Source: Branchipolynoe longqiensis (Eukaryota; Annelida; Polychaeta; Phyllodocida; Polynoidae). Taken from it: a DNA stretch of 64,000 nucleotides. Positions 20,905 to 31,602 of this stretch are shown here, in pieces (position 1 is the stretch's first letter; every line of letters begins with the position of its first letter). Made by a program: the position numbers and the translations under genes. The stretch covers positions 84,002,709 to 84,066,708 of the forward strand of contig CM059190.1 in the NCBI GenBank assembly GCA_030323885.1, in the 5' to 3' direction. Under the pieces are notes generated by a model. That model had not been told where the DNA came from. It saw only the letters and a program-made list of their open reading frames with translations, and did no database searches.

Positions 20905-21160
20905 GCCGAAAAAAGTTTGGTTTAACCGATCGTTTGGTTTAACCATGCTTGGTTTAACGGGGTTATACCGTATAGCCATAAAAAAACAATAATCAAAGTG
21001 TCTACATACATTGTATATTACATTCATAATGCACCCACGTTTTTGCCAAAGCTTAGTCAAAGTCGAAGCCAAAGCTCAGTTAAACCGATGATCAGTTAAT
21101 CCAAACAAATTTTGAGGGTCCCTTCAAGTTTGGTTTAACGGGGTTATACTGTACCATGAT
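20905..21160. mobile_element. Probable pogo/Tigger-like MITE remnant
   Basis: TTGGTTTAACGGGGTTATAC occurs near 20948 and again near 21130, with more TTTGGTTTAACC-like and AGTTAAACCGATGATCAGTT segments between. Ends of the ACAGTATAACCCCGTTAAAC type are common in pogo/Tigger-derived elements. Boundaries are uncertain. Confidence 0.45.
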
Positions 21161-21339
21161 CAAATATGGCTATTCATAATATTGGATACCGTATAACTAC
21201 CTAATTTCTGCGAGTTATTTAGTTTAACATAGACTGAGGGGCTAATGGCTAAGCCTCTCCTCAGCTTGAGTGATATAGGTCGGAGAATATTTACATTTGG
21301 ATAGGCTTTCTCTGTGAAATAGAAATGAAAGATGGCCTA

Positions 21340-21827
21340 AAGGCCCTGTCACACCTCACCGGATTGGGGGAAACGGATGAGAACCGGACACTGTCCGGTT
21401 GTGTACGGCGATGTTCGGGTACCATCTTGTAACCATCCGGCGGTGTCCGGTGGTGTCTGACGGTGTCCGGTGCAAGTTTTGAACATGCACAAAACTTCTA
21501 CCGGACACCGCCGAACTGAGGTGTCCGGTTGGTGTCCGGTTTGTCCAGTACATGTCCGGTACCCATCCGGTACCCATCCGTTGGTGTCCATTTTGTCCGG
21601 TACATGTCCGGTACCCGTCCGGTATGTGTCCGGTTCTCATCCGGTTCTCGTCCGGTACATGTACGGTACATGTACGGTATTTATCCTGTTGTCCGGCGGC
21701 AATTAACCCAATTTTACACCCCATTTCGATACATTTCGATAGATTTCTTCACCGGACACCACCGGACTAGAAAATTCTTAGTCCGGTGGTCTCCGGTGCT
21801 CAGTCCGGTGAGGTGTGACAATGACTT
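21340..21827. mobile_element. Inverted-repeat MITE made of TCCGGT reiterations
   Basis: AAGGCCCTGTCACACCTCACC and GGTGAGGTGTGACAATGACTT are inverted ends, flanked by TA (21338-21339 and 21828-21829). Most of the 488-bp body is degenerate copies of GTCCGGT, GTACCCATCCGGT and their complements. ORFs inside are spurious. Confidence 0.8.
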
Positions 21828-21896
21828 TAGAGAAGCATTTAGCTGCAAATGGGGCTCAAGGAAAGTTTCCCAACAACTATTTCGACAAAATTTATA

Positions 21897-22082
21897 TTTC
21901 TTACTACCTAGCCTGGCTCTCGACATTAATCAGGATATGGCAACGACTGGTTAGCTCAGTGTCAGGATAATGTGACTGAGTGGGATATCGGTTCATGGTG
22001 CCGGTGGCCTTTTTTTTCCATGTGGGACAGCCCTATAAAGTTGTCATGAGTGTGCACTGTCACAAGTCGGTGCACATCCTCT
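21897..22082 (+). mobile_element. SINE A, head-truncated
   Basis: Starts at CTTACTACCTAGCCTGGCTC and runs through GTGTCAGGATAATGTGACTG to CTGTCACAAGTCGGTGCAC; it lacks the tRNA-like head and tail. Confidence 0.75.
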
Positions 22083-22154
22083 CAACACTTTGTTGATTGT
22101 GTACTTTTTACATTCTGTGTACAAGCAATGGCTCGATAATAATATGACAATAAA

Positions 22155-22811
22155 ATTTGATTGGTTGTTGGAGTTTAACGTCCTGGCGACATCTAAGGTC
22201 ATGTACCAACTTGTGACACTGCGCACTCATGGTGACTTTATAGTGCTGCTCCACTGGGAATTCAGGCCGCTTACACCAGCGGAGCGGGACGTAGCTCAGG
22301 CAGTAGAGTGTCCAGCTGTGAAGGTGTGGGTCATCCCATCAATCCTGCTCAGTGGACCCATTTGCAGTTTGGGCTATTTTCCGTTCCAAACAGTGGTCCA
22401 CAACTACTTGAACTAGTTCATCAAAGAATGTGGTTTGCTCTGTCCTGTTTGTGGGAGAGTGCATATAAAAGACCCCTTGCTGCTTATTATGGCAGCAGCG
22501 GGTTTCCTCCAAAGAAATATGTCAGAATGATCATACGTTTGACATCCAAAAGCCGATGATAACAATCAATGTGCTCTAGAGGCATCATTAAATAAAACAA
22601 ACTTTCTGGCACCATAACCCGATATCCGACTCAGTCACATTATCCTGACACTGAGCTAACCAGTCCTTCCCCTATCATATTAATGCCAAGTGCTAGGCTA
22701 GGAAGTAACAAGTAAGAATTTGATAAGTTTTTGATTTGACTCAACCGGGAACCGAACTCCCGATCTCCCGCATGCGAGGCCCCCGCTCTACCGATTCAGC
22801 CATCACGCCCA
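22155..22811 (-). mobile_element. SINE A interrupted by SINE B
   Basis: The minus-strand SINE A is split into a 3' part (22155-22268) and a 5' part with the tRNA-like head (22606-22811). The break falls inside the body's GCCGGCGGCC-type segment, and SINE B fills the gap in the opposite orientation. Confidence 0.85.
22270..22605 (+). mobile_element. SINE B, full length, nested in SINE A
   Basis: Runs from AGCGGGACGTAGCTCAGGC through GTGTGGGTCATCCCATC to AAATAAAACAAACTTTC. It was inserted after the host SINE A. Confidence 0.88.
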
Positions 22812-22881
22812 GTTACTAAGATTTGAAGACTTCTCGTCGGGATTGTGACCTTTGATGCAAACACGATGCTAAGCAATTTCC

Positions 22882-23163
22882 ACTAACTACCGTGATAGTG
22901 TGCACTCATGGCAACTTTATAGTGCTGCCCCACTGGGAAATTAGGCCGCCAGCACCATGACCTGATATCCCACTCAGGCTCATTATCCTGACACCGAGCC
23001 AACTAGTCATTGTCCTATCCTATTAATGCCAAGCACCTGGCTAGGAAGCAACAAATGTCAATTTTTTAAGTTATTGGAGTGACTCGGCCAGGGTTCAAAC
23101 CCGTGGGTTCAAATCCCCCGATCTCCCAAAACGGGAAGCGAACGCTCAACTCATTCGGCCACG
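22882..23163 (-). mobile_element. SINE A, nearly full length
   Basis: Minus strand: head GTGGCCGAATGAGTTGAGCG, B-box-like GGGTTTGAACC, body TTGACATTTGTTGCTTCC, ending near GTTGCCATGAGTGCACAC. Confidence 0.8.
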
Positions 23164-23225
23164 CTGGATATGTAGGATAACATATCTATAATTATATATA
23201 TATATAGGGTCCCTAAGATTGGAAT

Positions 23226-23785
23226 TTGGAGATGAGGAAATACTACAGCGGTTACCAACTGGCAACGGATGGGTATGACATCCACCTGTGCTGGGTGCCT
23301 GGCCATGCTGGCATACAAGGAAACAAACGAGCTGATCGGGCCACGAAGAAGGCCCTGAACTGTGATGTTGAACCGTGTCTGATCTCTCACTCTGATCTGA
23401 AACCACTAATAGCCACCCACATAAAATCCAAATGGCAACATGAGTGGGATGAAAACATTAATAATAAACTTAAAGAAATTGAACCATCTGTGGGAAAACC
23501 ACCACAGACTCATGTGGGAGGTCGGCGGGACCAAGTGGTCCTTAGCCGTTGCTGTATTGGCCACTCATGGCTTCCACATGCTTTTCTGCTCAAGGGGGAA
23601 CCTCCCCCTGAATGTATTGGGTGTCAGTCCCCGCTGACACTCAAACACATTTGACTAAGTTGATATTTTGGCCCTGCGCCAACAATTATACACTGCAGAC
23701 AGTATGCATGACCTTTATACTAAAGTAAAACAAGAAAACATTTGAGCCTTTTTGAGGGCAGCTGGACTGTACCACCTCATATAGT
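23226..23785 (+). pseudogene. 3' end of an RNase H-bearing non-LTR retrotransposon
   Basis: The frame from 23226 shows an RNase H C-terminal motif (WVPGHAGIQGNKRADRATKK), followed by a region typical of I/Jockey-type LINEs (IKSKWQHEWDENINNKL and LSRCCIGHSWLPHAFLLKG, then PPPECIGCQSPLTLKHI). A stop then interrupts it. A shifted frame continues with DLYTKVKQENI, another stop, and AFLRAAGLYHLI to about 23783. The element is 5'-truncated and carries nonsense and frameshift changes, so it is dead. RNase H with this tail supports the I/Jockey group; the exact clade is not determined. Confidence 0.8.
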
Positions 23786-23879
23786 TGACTAAATAACTTC
23801 TATCAATTATTAATAAAACTTATCTTTTTCTTTAGGAATTTGTTTCCCTTGACCACAAATATATGATTGTGAGCTTTCT

Positions 23880-24026
23880 AATTTAATGAGTGTCTAGTGG
23901 CACATAATTGATTGTCTGCTTTTACATGTAAAAGCGATGGTTTGAACAAAAACCTAACATTTCTCGCCGTGAATATGGCCTATGGTGGCGACACGGGGTA
24001 AAGCAACCACCAATCAATCAAGGAAT
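23880..24026 (+). mobile_element. 3' end of a short retroposon ending in TCAA repeats
   Basis: Same segments as 12583-12722: CTTTTACATGTAAAAGCG, TTTCTCGCCGTGAATATGGC, AAGCAACCACCAATCAATCA. Confidence 0.6.
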
Positions 24027-24836
24027 CAATCAAACAGCAGTTGATGACCAGTAGGTGGCACTGTGAATGTGTTCAGGTCCCCTATGAATAGCTTCAATTT
24101 CATTTACAATCAATAAATCCTGCCTGTTCAAATACATCACGTGATCTGGTACCGACATGTCTCCAGTGCAATGCCACGCTTCTGGCTTCTCGCCATCTTG
24201 TTCAAAATCCTCACTGACCAGCACACACACAAGATTGTAGTGGTCGACGGACACTATCCAAGGTTTTTTTTGTCGCGAATGTCAAATGCATGCTTGGTGA
24301 TTCTAATAATACATGACATCGTTAAATAAAACAAACTTTCTAATAATTCACGACGAGCCAAGGAGCGGCATAATAGTGCTTTTTATTCAGTTTCGTAACA
24401 GGGGAGACAGGTAGATCGATAAAACTCAAGCAGCACTCAACCCAACAAATCGAACAGTCTTTAAGTATATCATGGGGTGGGTGGTGGAAAAAAAGGTAGT
24501 TGGCCCAACCTTGTGGCTTCATGTCCAGGCATGAAGTGAGTCAGTTTGAACCTAGAGGCGGTTGTGACATCAGAGAGGCTGGAGGAGCAAATCCACACTA
24601 GGTGGCAGTACAATCGAGAGGTTTGAGTTCAATGCCCATATGGAAGCAGGGTTAACGATAGGTGGTCGCTGTAGTAGGTCTATAAGAGGTGTAGATTCGC
24701 ATGACTACTTGCCATGCTAAGAGTTAACCATGTTACCTGGTAACATGCACAATGTGACACTTACGCCATCATCCTTGAAATAGAATAATTGCTTTTCCTA
24801 AAGGTAAAATAAGTTGAGATAATAAGTACATTTTAA
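24027..24836. other. Mostly unassigned; contains a 30-bp SINE B tail
   Basis: GACATCGTTAAATAAAACAA at about 24315-24342 is a SINE B 3' end without the rest. No other feature is supported. Confidence 0.5.
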
Positions 24837-25185
24837 AGTTGCATTGCCACAATGCTTTTGAGTTTCTGTTTTTTTTTATTAGATAAATATATTAAGCTCA
24901 TCATCATTTACTTGGCCTAATATGATGTAATTTTCATTTTAAATGGCTAACTTTGGAGATATTTCAAGTGACAACATACAAAATTAATTGTGGCATGCAT
25001 ATACAAATTCCAACACAAAATAGGCTTCAGTAGTAAAGGTTCTATTAAATTGATGTAACGGTCCCTTCTACGTAGTACCAACTACTTCATAAGTGCACCA
25101 GTATCTAAGTATAGACACATCTATGATCAAATCTAGGTTGTGATTCGGTTTTGAAAATGGTATGCTTTTATCGGACTATGCAGCT
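24837..25185. mobile_element. TTAA-flanked MITE family H, copy 3
   Basis: Inverted ends AGTTGCATTGCC and CGGACTATGCAGCT, with TTAA at 24833-24836 and 25186-25189. Internal landmarks are shared with the other copies. Confidence 0.82.
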
Positions 25186-25242
25186 TTAAAACAGGGATAA
25201 TCAGTTTTATTGCTGGCGATTACCAATTTTCAATCCCCAATC

Positions 25243-25290
25243 TTCCACACGGGAACCCTATGCTCTACTGATTCGGCCACTACGTCTGCT
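25243..25290 (-). mobile_element. SINE A head fragment
   Basis: Minus-strand GTGGCCGAATCAGTAGAGC only. Confidence 0.55.
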
Positions 25291-25337
25291 CGCTGAATAA
25301 TTGTATACCCCAATCTGAAGTGTCTGTTGGACAAACC

Positions 25338-25628
25338 TGGTGCGGTGGCCGAATCGGTAGAGCGTGGGCCTCAGGTGCTGGAGATAGGGAGTTCAGTTCC
25401 CGGTCAAGTCAAACCAATGACTTATCAAATTTATACCTGTCGCTTAATAGCCAGGCGCTTGGCATTATTAGGATACGGCAAGGACTGGTTGGCTCAGTGT
25501 CAGGATAATGTGACTGAGTTGTGTATTTGGTCATGGGGCTGGGGCAACACTATAAAGTAACCATGAGTGTGCACTGTCACAAGTCGGTGCCCATCCTGAT
25601 ATGACAACCCCTGATATGTAAAACTCCA
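25338..25628 (+). mobile_element. SINE A, full length
   Basis: Head GCGGTGGCCGAATCGGTAGA, B-box-like GTTCAGTTCCCGG, body through GTGTCAGGATAATGTGACTG, 3' end CCATCCTGATATGACAACCC. Confidence 0.85.
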
Positions 25629-25773
25629 ATAACAAACCATCCAATGTCATATCAAGACAGGTAACAACTTGTGACAGCGTGCACTCATAATGTCTTTATA
25701 GTGCTGCCATACTGGAAGATTGGGCCACCTGCACCATGAACCGCTATCCCACTCAGTGTATCCTTATCCTAGC

Positions 25774-26406
25774 CAGAGAGCGTGTATATAAAAAGATGAG
25801 AGGGACAACTCCCGCGAAAATCGGTAACACAGGCTACAGTGGCATTCCTGGCGGTTAGTGTTGAACAAGCTTTGAGTTTGCCGGTATGCGCAGTGCAAAA
25901 CATTTGTTTTTATTCAAAATTAATAGAAATACAGAAGCCTAACCTTATCAATTTAATATAATCCTTTTGGTAAACATGTTTTCTATATGTGTTCCAAGCG
26001 GTTTGTTTCTATGTGGTGTAGTTTTAGAGATATTTAACGGTTTCTGTATGAAGATTGCTCACCGCCATTGACAATGCCTTGAGTTTGCCGTACGTGTAGT
26101 GCAAAACGTGTATTTTATTCAAAATTATTAGAAATACAGAACCCTAGCCATGTAAATTTAATATAATCTCATTGTTAAATATGTTTTCTATATGTGTTCC
26201 AAACAGTTTGTTTCTATGTAGTGTAGTTTTAGAGATATTTCACTTTTTCTGTACGAAGATTGCTCAAGGCCATTGACAATGCCTTGAGTTTGACAGCTGT
26301 GTCATATACTGTTCAACAACCACCACTTGGAGCGCCACAGTCGGCAGCTGTTACACGGTCTAGTATGGGAGTTGTCCCTCTCATCTGTTTATATACACGC
26401 TCTCTG
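25774..26406. mobile_element. hAT-like MITE with long inverted ends and 7-bp target duplication
   Basis: The left end CAGAGAGCGTGTATATAAA and right end TTTATATACACGCTCTCTG are inverted, and the match extends inwards through GATGAGAGGGACAACTCCC, about 50 bases in all. TCCTAGC flanks both sides (25767-25773 and 26407-26413). CA...TG ends with a 7-8-bp duplication fit hAT elements. The body carries family G units and no transposase. Confidence 0.82.
25866..26300 (+). repeat. Repeat family G inside the hAT-like MITE, about two units
   Basis: TTGAGTTTGCCGGTATGCGC near 25876 and TTGAGTTTGCCGTACG near 26080 mark consecutive units; a third start appears near 26283. Confidence 0.8.
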
Positions 26407-26535
26407 TCCTAGCTTAATAATGCCGAGTGCCTAGGTAAGGAGTGGCAAGTAGCAGCTCGGTAAGTCATGGTTTGACTCGGCGGGTGTTCGAACTCACGAC
26501 CTCTTGTATGAGAAGCAGTCAGCACCCTTACCCAT

Positions 26536-27819
26536 CATGTTCAATCCACACAAAAAATATATACACACACCTGGGAACTATGAAGTCGAAGGGTAATTGT
26601 TCCATGGGTGCAAATGAATTCATATATATATACATACATATATACACATGGACTTGTGTGCAAGTATCCGTACTTACAATTAGCTTTTTCTTCAGCTATG
26701 TTTATGTTAAACTCAATTAACATATTCAAAGTAGTCCGTTGATATTTAAGCTTAAAGTACCTGGCATAATTAACTTAAATTATATGTGCCTATTAATAGT
26801 TATATAAAGTGGGAACGTGGAAAATGTAAGATAATGAGGATATACACATATATATGTGAAATGGGCGAGCCCGCGCGCAAGTGTGGGTCCGGGTGGGCCA
26901 GGGACTGCCATGAGTCGTGATTGGTGGGTCGCCGCCTACATAGGCAAGTTGGGATCGACACGGGCGAGAGATCGTCAGCTGTTGATTCCTGTTGTTACGA
27001 TATGCTCCATGGCTATGCGCTGCATTCGTGATGGTGGGAAGAGGTTTGAGCCCCAGCGCTCAGACCCGTCGGATGTGTTGTGAGTCGCTCTGGCATATTA
27101 TTATCTATTAGCACTGTGTAATGGGGGGGGGGGGGGGGGGAGAAGACTCATGTTATTCCAACTTTATGGAGACAACTTTATCTCATATTGCTTGTGGCGG
27201 GATAACCTATCTATGATGCTTAATGTGTAACTTCTGGTCAATAATAAACCCGATTGCTCACTAACGCATGTGAATAGGAGTCCAGTGCTGTTTCTTACCA
27301 TTACAAATTATTCGTCTTCCTATAATAAACGTCTCTCTGTCAACTTCTCTGAGTAACTGGGAATTAATTACATGATCCAGACCCCTGTACTGGAGGGGGG
27401 GCTAACTCAACTTAAAAGGAAGGGTAAATCATCTCTAGCTCTCTCTCGGGTATACCTTAAGATAACATAGACTGGCGTTAAGACAGAGTGCCCATCGTAG
27501 GGCTAGGCCTGCCTCCTGGCTGGGGGAGGGTGTAAGTCTGGATGGGAACTGTAAGGGGACAATATATAATCAAGAGAGAGAGCCGTTTTAGTCGTACTTT
27601 AGGTGGGAGTTAGTGGCATTTAGATCGAGTTGAAGACAGGATGCATCGGTGGTGGGCATCAGGGTTCCCCTGGGTGGTAGGGTGGTGGGGTGGCTGACAG
27701 CGACACCCGCCAAGCAGTGTAATCGCTGTCAGAAATTATGTAAGATGTATAACATGTAAAGATCCCAATAAGGAGCAGCATTGCGATTAAGCAAATGTCA
27801 TGACAGTTAAATATATATG
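26536..27819. other. Unassigned interval with a poly-G run
   Basis: Mixed DNA with a short TA tract near 26620, a GC-richer patch at 26860-27090 and a G-run at about 27123-27141. Short ORFs show no recognisable domain. It could include a decayed LTR element, but no terminal repeats were found. Confidence 0.35.
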
Positions 27820-28030
27820 TAGTAATCTGCATAGACCTCTCAGGCAAAGAGCCACACAGACAAGTAAGCATATACACGGTGATTGCATCAGGAATCTAGG
27901 TAGTGTAATGGCAAGCATACCAGCCCCGGAATGCCAAGAAGTGTGGTCTAAATCTGGCTCTACACACAATATTTTCCATTTTCATTACACGCATGACACT
28001 GGTTAGTATGACCTGGATCCTGTACAAGCG
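27820..28030 (+). mobile_element. SINE C, copy 1
   Basis: A 5' segment (GACCTCTCAGGCAAAGAGCC) precedes a tRNA-like part (TCTAGGTAGTGTAATGGC...GTGTGGTCTAAATCTGGCTC) and a 3' part (AATATTTTCCATTTTCATTA...GACACTGGTTAG). Confidence 0.7.
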
Positions 28031-28160
28031 ACGTGACGTATGGTTGTTGAAACTACCCGGTGTATGTATATGTAAGTGTATTGCTTATATCTTATTGTAA
28101 GCATTAAATGACTTATGGATGTAGACCATTTAAAAAGACTTATAATGCGAGGCGGGACAA

Positions 28161-28350
28161 GTGTAGTAGTCTGCACTGACCTCTCAGGCAGGGAGTTTCA
28201 TGGACAGATAATCATTGATAGGGTGATTGCATCAGGGAGCCTAGGTAGTGTAAATGTTAGCACACTAGATCTTAAGTGATAAGAAGTGTGGGTTCAAATC
28301 CTGCTCTAGGCGCAATATTTCCCACCTTCATCACATGCGCACAACATTAC
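28161..28350 (+). mobile_element. SINE C, copy 2
   Basis: Same order: TCTGCACTGACCTCTCAGGC, GAGCCTAGGTAGTGTAAATG, GTGGGTTCAAATCCTGCTCT, then AATATTTCCCACCTTCATCA. Confidence 0.7.
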
Positions 28351-28352
28351 AA

Positions 28353-28367
28353 TATATATATATCGTA

Positions 28368-28409
<42 letters not shown>

Positions 28410-28445
28410 TACCTATAATAATAATATATAGATATATATATATAA
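28353..28445. repeat. TA microsatellite
   Basis: Long (TA)n with minor interruptions. Confidence 0.95.
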
Positions 28446-28482
28446 CATTCCAATGTGACTAGAAATACAATGAGGGAGAAGG

Positions 28483-28790
28483 ACGTAACTCAGGCGGTAT
28501 AGTGTCCACCTGTGAAGGTGTCAGTCATCCTATCGATCCTGCTCAGTGGACGCATTTACAGTTTGGGAAATTTTCCATTCCAATCTGTGATCCACAACTG
28601 GTTCATCAAAGGCTGTGGTATGTGCTGTTTTGTCTGTGGGAAAATGCATATAAAATACCCCTTGTTGGTTATCGGAAAGAGTAGCCTGTATGGCAGCACC
28701 ATGTTTCCTAAAAAGAAATATGTCAGAATGACCATATGCTTGATGTCCAATAGCCGATGATACAAAAATCAATGCGCTCTAGAGGCGTTG
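28483..28790 (+). mobile_element. SINE B with a MITE in its tail
   Basis: Runs from a GGACGTAACTCAGGCGGTAT head to GCGCTCTAGAGGCGTTG; the TTAAATAAAACAAG tail resumes after the family H element at 29142. Confidence 0.85.
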
Positions 28791-28794
28791 TTAA

Positions 28795-29141
28795 AGTTGC
28801 ATGGTCCGATGGTTTTGAATTTCTGTATTTTTTTTTAGATAAATATATTAGATCGATCACTAGTATCTACTTTACATTAGTTCAAATTTACTTTTATTTT
28901 AAATGGTAAACTTTTGAGATATTTTGAGTGCAAACATGGAAAATTAGTTTTGGCAAGCTTGCCAAAACTCTGACACCATAGACTTCTGCAGTAACAGGTT
29001 CTGTTAAGTTGACTCAGTATTGTCTTCTACGCAGAAACAAATGCTTAATACGTGCATCAGTATCTAAGTTAGATATGTAAAATCAAATCTCGATATTTGG
29101 TTTGGCTTTGAAAATTTGATATTTCATCAGACTATGCAGCT
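28795..29141. mobile_element. TTAA-flanked MITE family H, copy 4, nested in the SINE B tail
   Basis: Ends AGTTGCATGGTCCGATGG and CATCAGACTATGCAGCT, with TTAA at 28791-28794 and 29142-29145. Intact SINE B tails read GTCGTTAAATAAAAC, so the pre-insertion site had a single TTAA. Confidence 0.9.
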
Positions 29142-29149
29142 TTAAATAA

Positions 29150-29522
29150 AACAAGAAAAGAAATCAAATGGAGCACAGTGGTCAAATGTCTAACTGGGTA
29201 ATAATAAGTGCACCCCCCACCCGTCATATATATTTGTTAATTTCTTTAGAACGGGACAGATCCAGTTCAGTTATGGGTAGACCGGGTGCTCCTGACCCCC
29301 AGGTCGGCGGTTTACACATTTACACACCCAGTGGCGCCACTGGTACTCACTCCTCCACCCGCGCCTAATCACCACCTAAACATGTCTAGGGGTGAGGGAA
29401 TGGGAACTGTGTGTAGGGTGGTGATGATCTGGATGTATATTCTGTATTTTATATTTTATATTAAATTTATACACAACTATTTTATTTTGAATATCATGAA
29501 AGTTTAATTACAGTATATGTAC

Positions 29523-29576
<54 letters not shown>

Positions 29577-29940
29577 ATGTGATGTATAAGCATTATGCGA
29601 GTATAAAGGTGCGGAAGAGAATTATTATTATTATTATTGTTATATTTCATTATCTACCAACCATTATCCTCGATGTATTCACCTCCTATCCTACATACTG
29701 GTACTGGTGGCGCCACCTTCGGCCCCGACCCTAACTACGGGCGTTCCCATTGTCATTCGTGCCCTGGAATAAAAATTCCAGTGCGCGAGTGACAGTATTC
29801 GCGGCACTGGGGGGGGGGGGGGGGGGGCGCCAGCTGTCCCACCCAGGGGAGGGGCCACCCATAAAGTAGTACACAGAATCAGGGTGGCCAGTAGGGGATA
29901 TTCCCTTACGCGCCTTTATACTCGCATAAGTTTTATACAT

Positions 29941-29987
<47 letters not shown>

Positions 29988-30239
29988 TTCTGAGTGAATG
30001 GAGTGTGAAGCACCGCGCAGAGAGTGGAGCATGCTGGGAAATCCCCCACACCCCGGGATGGGGGGGGGGGAATACACTACATACCTTATTACACGCGATA
30101 AGAGCCTTATCACTATCTATATATATATATATCTTAATTTCTTCTCCGTTGGTGTTCAACATTAAGACACTGAAAAAGACACATACACAAACAACACTAA
30201 TCATGATACCCCAGTCAAAATATGGCTAGCATTCACTTG
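29150..30239. other. Microsatellite-rich interval without a supported gene
   Basis: Contains (TA)n at about 29520-29572 and 29945-29985, a (TTA)n patch near 29620, G-runs near 29810-29827 and 30060-30070, and GGCGCCAC-containing patches near 29330 and 29707. Confidence 0.5.
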
Positions 30240-30390
30240 CGACTTCTCTGCAGCCAAAAGCCGGTCATCTCATTACGACCTCCTTGCGACCAATAGCATA
30301 AAAAACCATGGTCTGCGATCCTTATCGATCGGTCAGCGATCGGTCGAAATATGGTCGGTGGTCGCAAGGATGTTACAAGCGATCGCAAGC
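30240..30390. repeat. TCGCAAG/GATCGGTC-rich degenerate patch
   Basis: Segments such as TACGACCTCCTTGCGACC and GGTCGGTGGTCGCAAGGATG resemble the boundary segments of the minisatellite at 14538-15890, suggesting a related element. Confidence 0.35.
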
Positions 30391-30525
30391 ATAGTGTGGC
30401 TGGACAGCAAGGAAGCTAGTTTCAGGTGCAGCCACCAGGTGAATGAGCTTTTACGGCGCCCCTCGTTGGTGCAGCCAACCCACACCTGTCCGACAGGTTT
30501 GGTCCAGCGTCTGCTTGTGTAACCT

Positions 30526-30814
30526 GGGGCGCATTCAGGGTATGCCTCCAAGACGTCTCGGGAAAATCCCTGGCATCGCGCCAGTCTAAACGGCAAAAGC
30601 AGTCGGTCGCCTCGAAAATGGCCATGGAAAAGAAGTGCTCTGATTGGCTGAAACCACTGAATACAGCGGCCATTTTCTAGGCGCTTTTTGTCTCCTGTCT
30701 GAAATAGGAAGCGCCTCCGAGACGTCTTTGAGATGCACCCTGAATGGAAATAGGCCAAAAGGCATCTCCAAGACGTCTCCAAGACATCGCGGAGGTGTAC
30801 CCTGAATGTGGCCT
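30526..30814. mobile_element. Inverted-repeat MITE with GACGTCT words
   Basis: GCATTCAGGGTATGCCTCCA followed by AGACGTCTCG at the left is mirrored by CAAGACATCGCGGAGGTGTA followed by CCCTGAATGTG at the right. A second right-end-like copy (GAGATGCACCCTGAATGG) lies near 30729-30747. No clear target duplication was read. Confidence 0.6.
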
Positions 30815-30920
30815 TCGTAAACGGGTGAGGCGGGCGGGAGTGGGGTTTGTAGCCCTACTAACCTGGCAGGAGGTAAGGGCTCAAGGCTCAGCTAAATATT
30901 CTACTAAGCATTACAATCTT

Positions 30921-30985
30921 TGGGCCCGTCCTGATATGACCTTGGATGATGTCATGACGTACAATTCCAACAACCAACCAACAAT
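30921..30985 (+). mobile_element. SINE A tail fragment
   Basis: GGGCCCGTCCTGATATGACC followed by CAATTCCAACAACCAACC. Confidence 0.6.
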
Positions 30986-31055
30986 CTTTGGGCCCAATCC
31001 AAATTTGAACCATTGATCCCATGATCCCATCTGCCTATGATCCAGTGATCCACCG

Positions 31056-31385
31056 GACGCGATGGCCGAATCGGTAGAGCGCTGGCACCCGTGCGGAAGG
31101 TCAGGAGTGTGATTCCCGGCCGAGTCAAATCAATTAATTATAAAATTGACACTTGTTGCTACCTAGCCTAACGCTCTGCATTGATAGGATAGAACAAAGA
31201 CTGGTAAGCTCAGTGTTAGGATAATGTGACTGAGTGGGATATCGGGTCATGGTGCCGGCGGCCTGATATTCCAGTGGGGCAGCACTATAAAGTCGCAAAG
31301 AGTGGTTACTGTCACAAGTTGGTGCCCGTCCTGATATGACAATATATGTTGCTAGGACGTAAAACCCCAACAACCAACCAACCAA
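31056..31385 (+). mobile_element. SINE A, full length
   Basis: Head GCGATGGCCGAATCGGTAGA, B-box-like GTGTGATTCCCGG, body and 3' end CCCGTCCTGATATGACAATA followed by AAAACCCCAACAACCAACC. Confidence 0.88.
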
Positions 31386-31602
31386 CTTTGAATCAATGAT
31401 CCATTGATCCCATGATCCCATGACCAAATTATGAAGATGGTTCAGCTGTACACCAATCATTGCCGACATAAATATGTGGCTAATTTTAATAGCATCATAA
31501 TTTCTTTTATGTCTTCATTGACAATTTTCATCACATACCCACCCTCTGAAGTCAGCGACAAGAACACATGTTGTGGGTAGCAGCTCACTGTGCTGTCACT
31601 TA

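Larger units (their letters stand above)
25640..26535 (-). mobile_element. SINE A interrupted by a hAT-like MITE
   Basis: The 3' part of a minus-strand SINE A (25640-25773) and its 5' part with the tRNA-like head (26407-26535) are separated by a 633-bp element. The 7-bp TCCTAGC belongs to the SINE and is duplicated at the junctions. Confidence 0.82.

Noticed and set aside
26856..27083. A possible gag fragment or LTR element near the poly-G run
   Set aside because: The short ORF shows no known motif and no terminal repeats or primer-binding site could be found.
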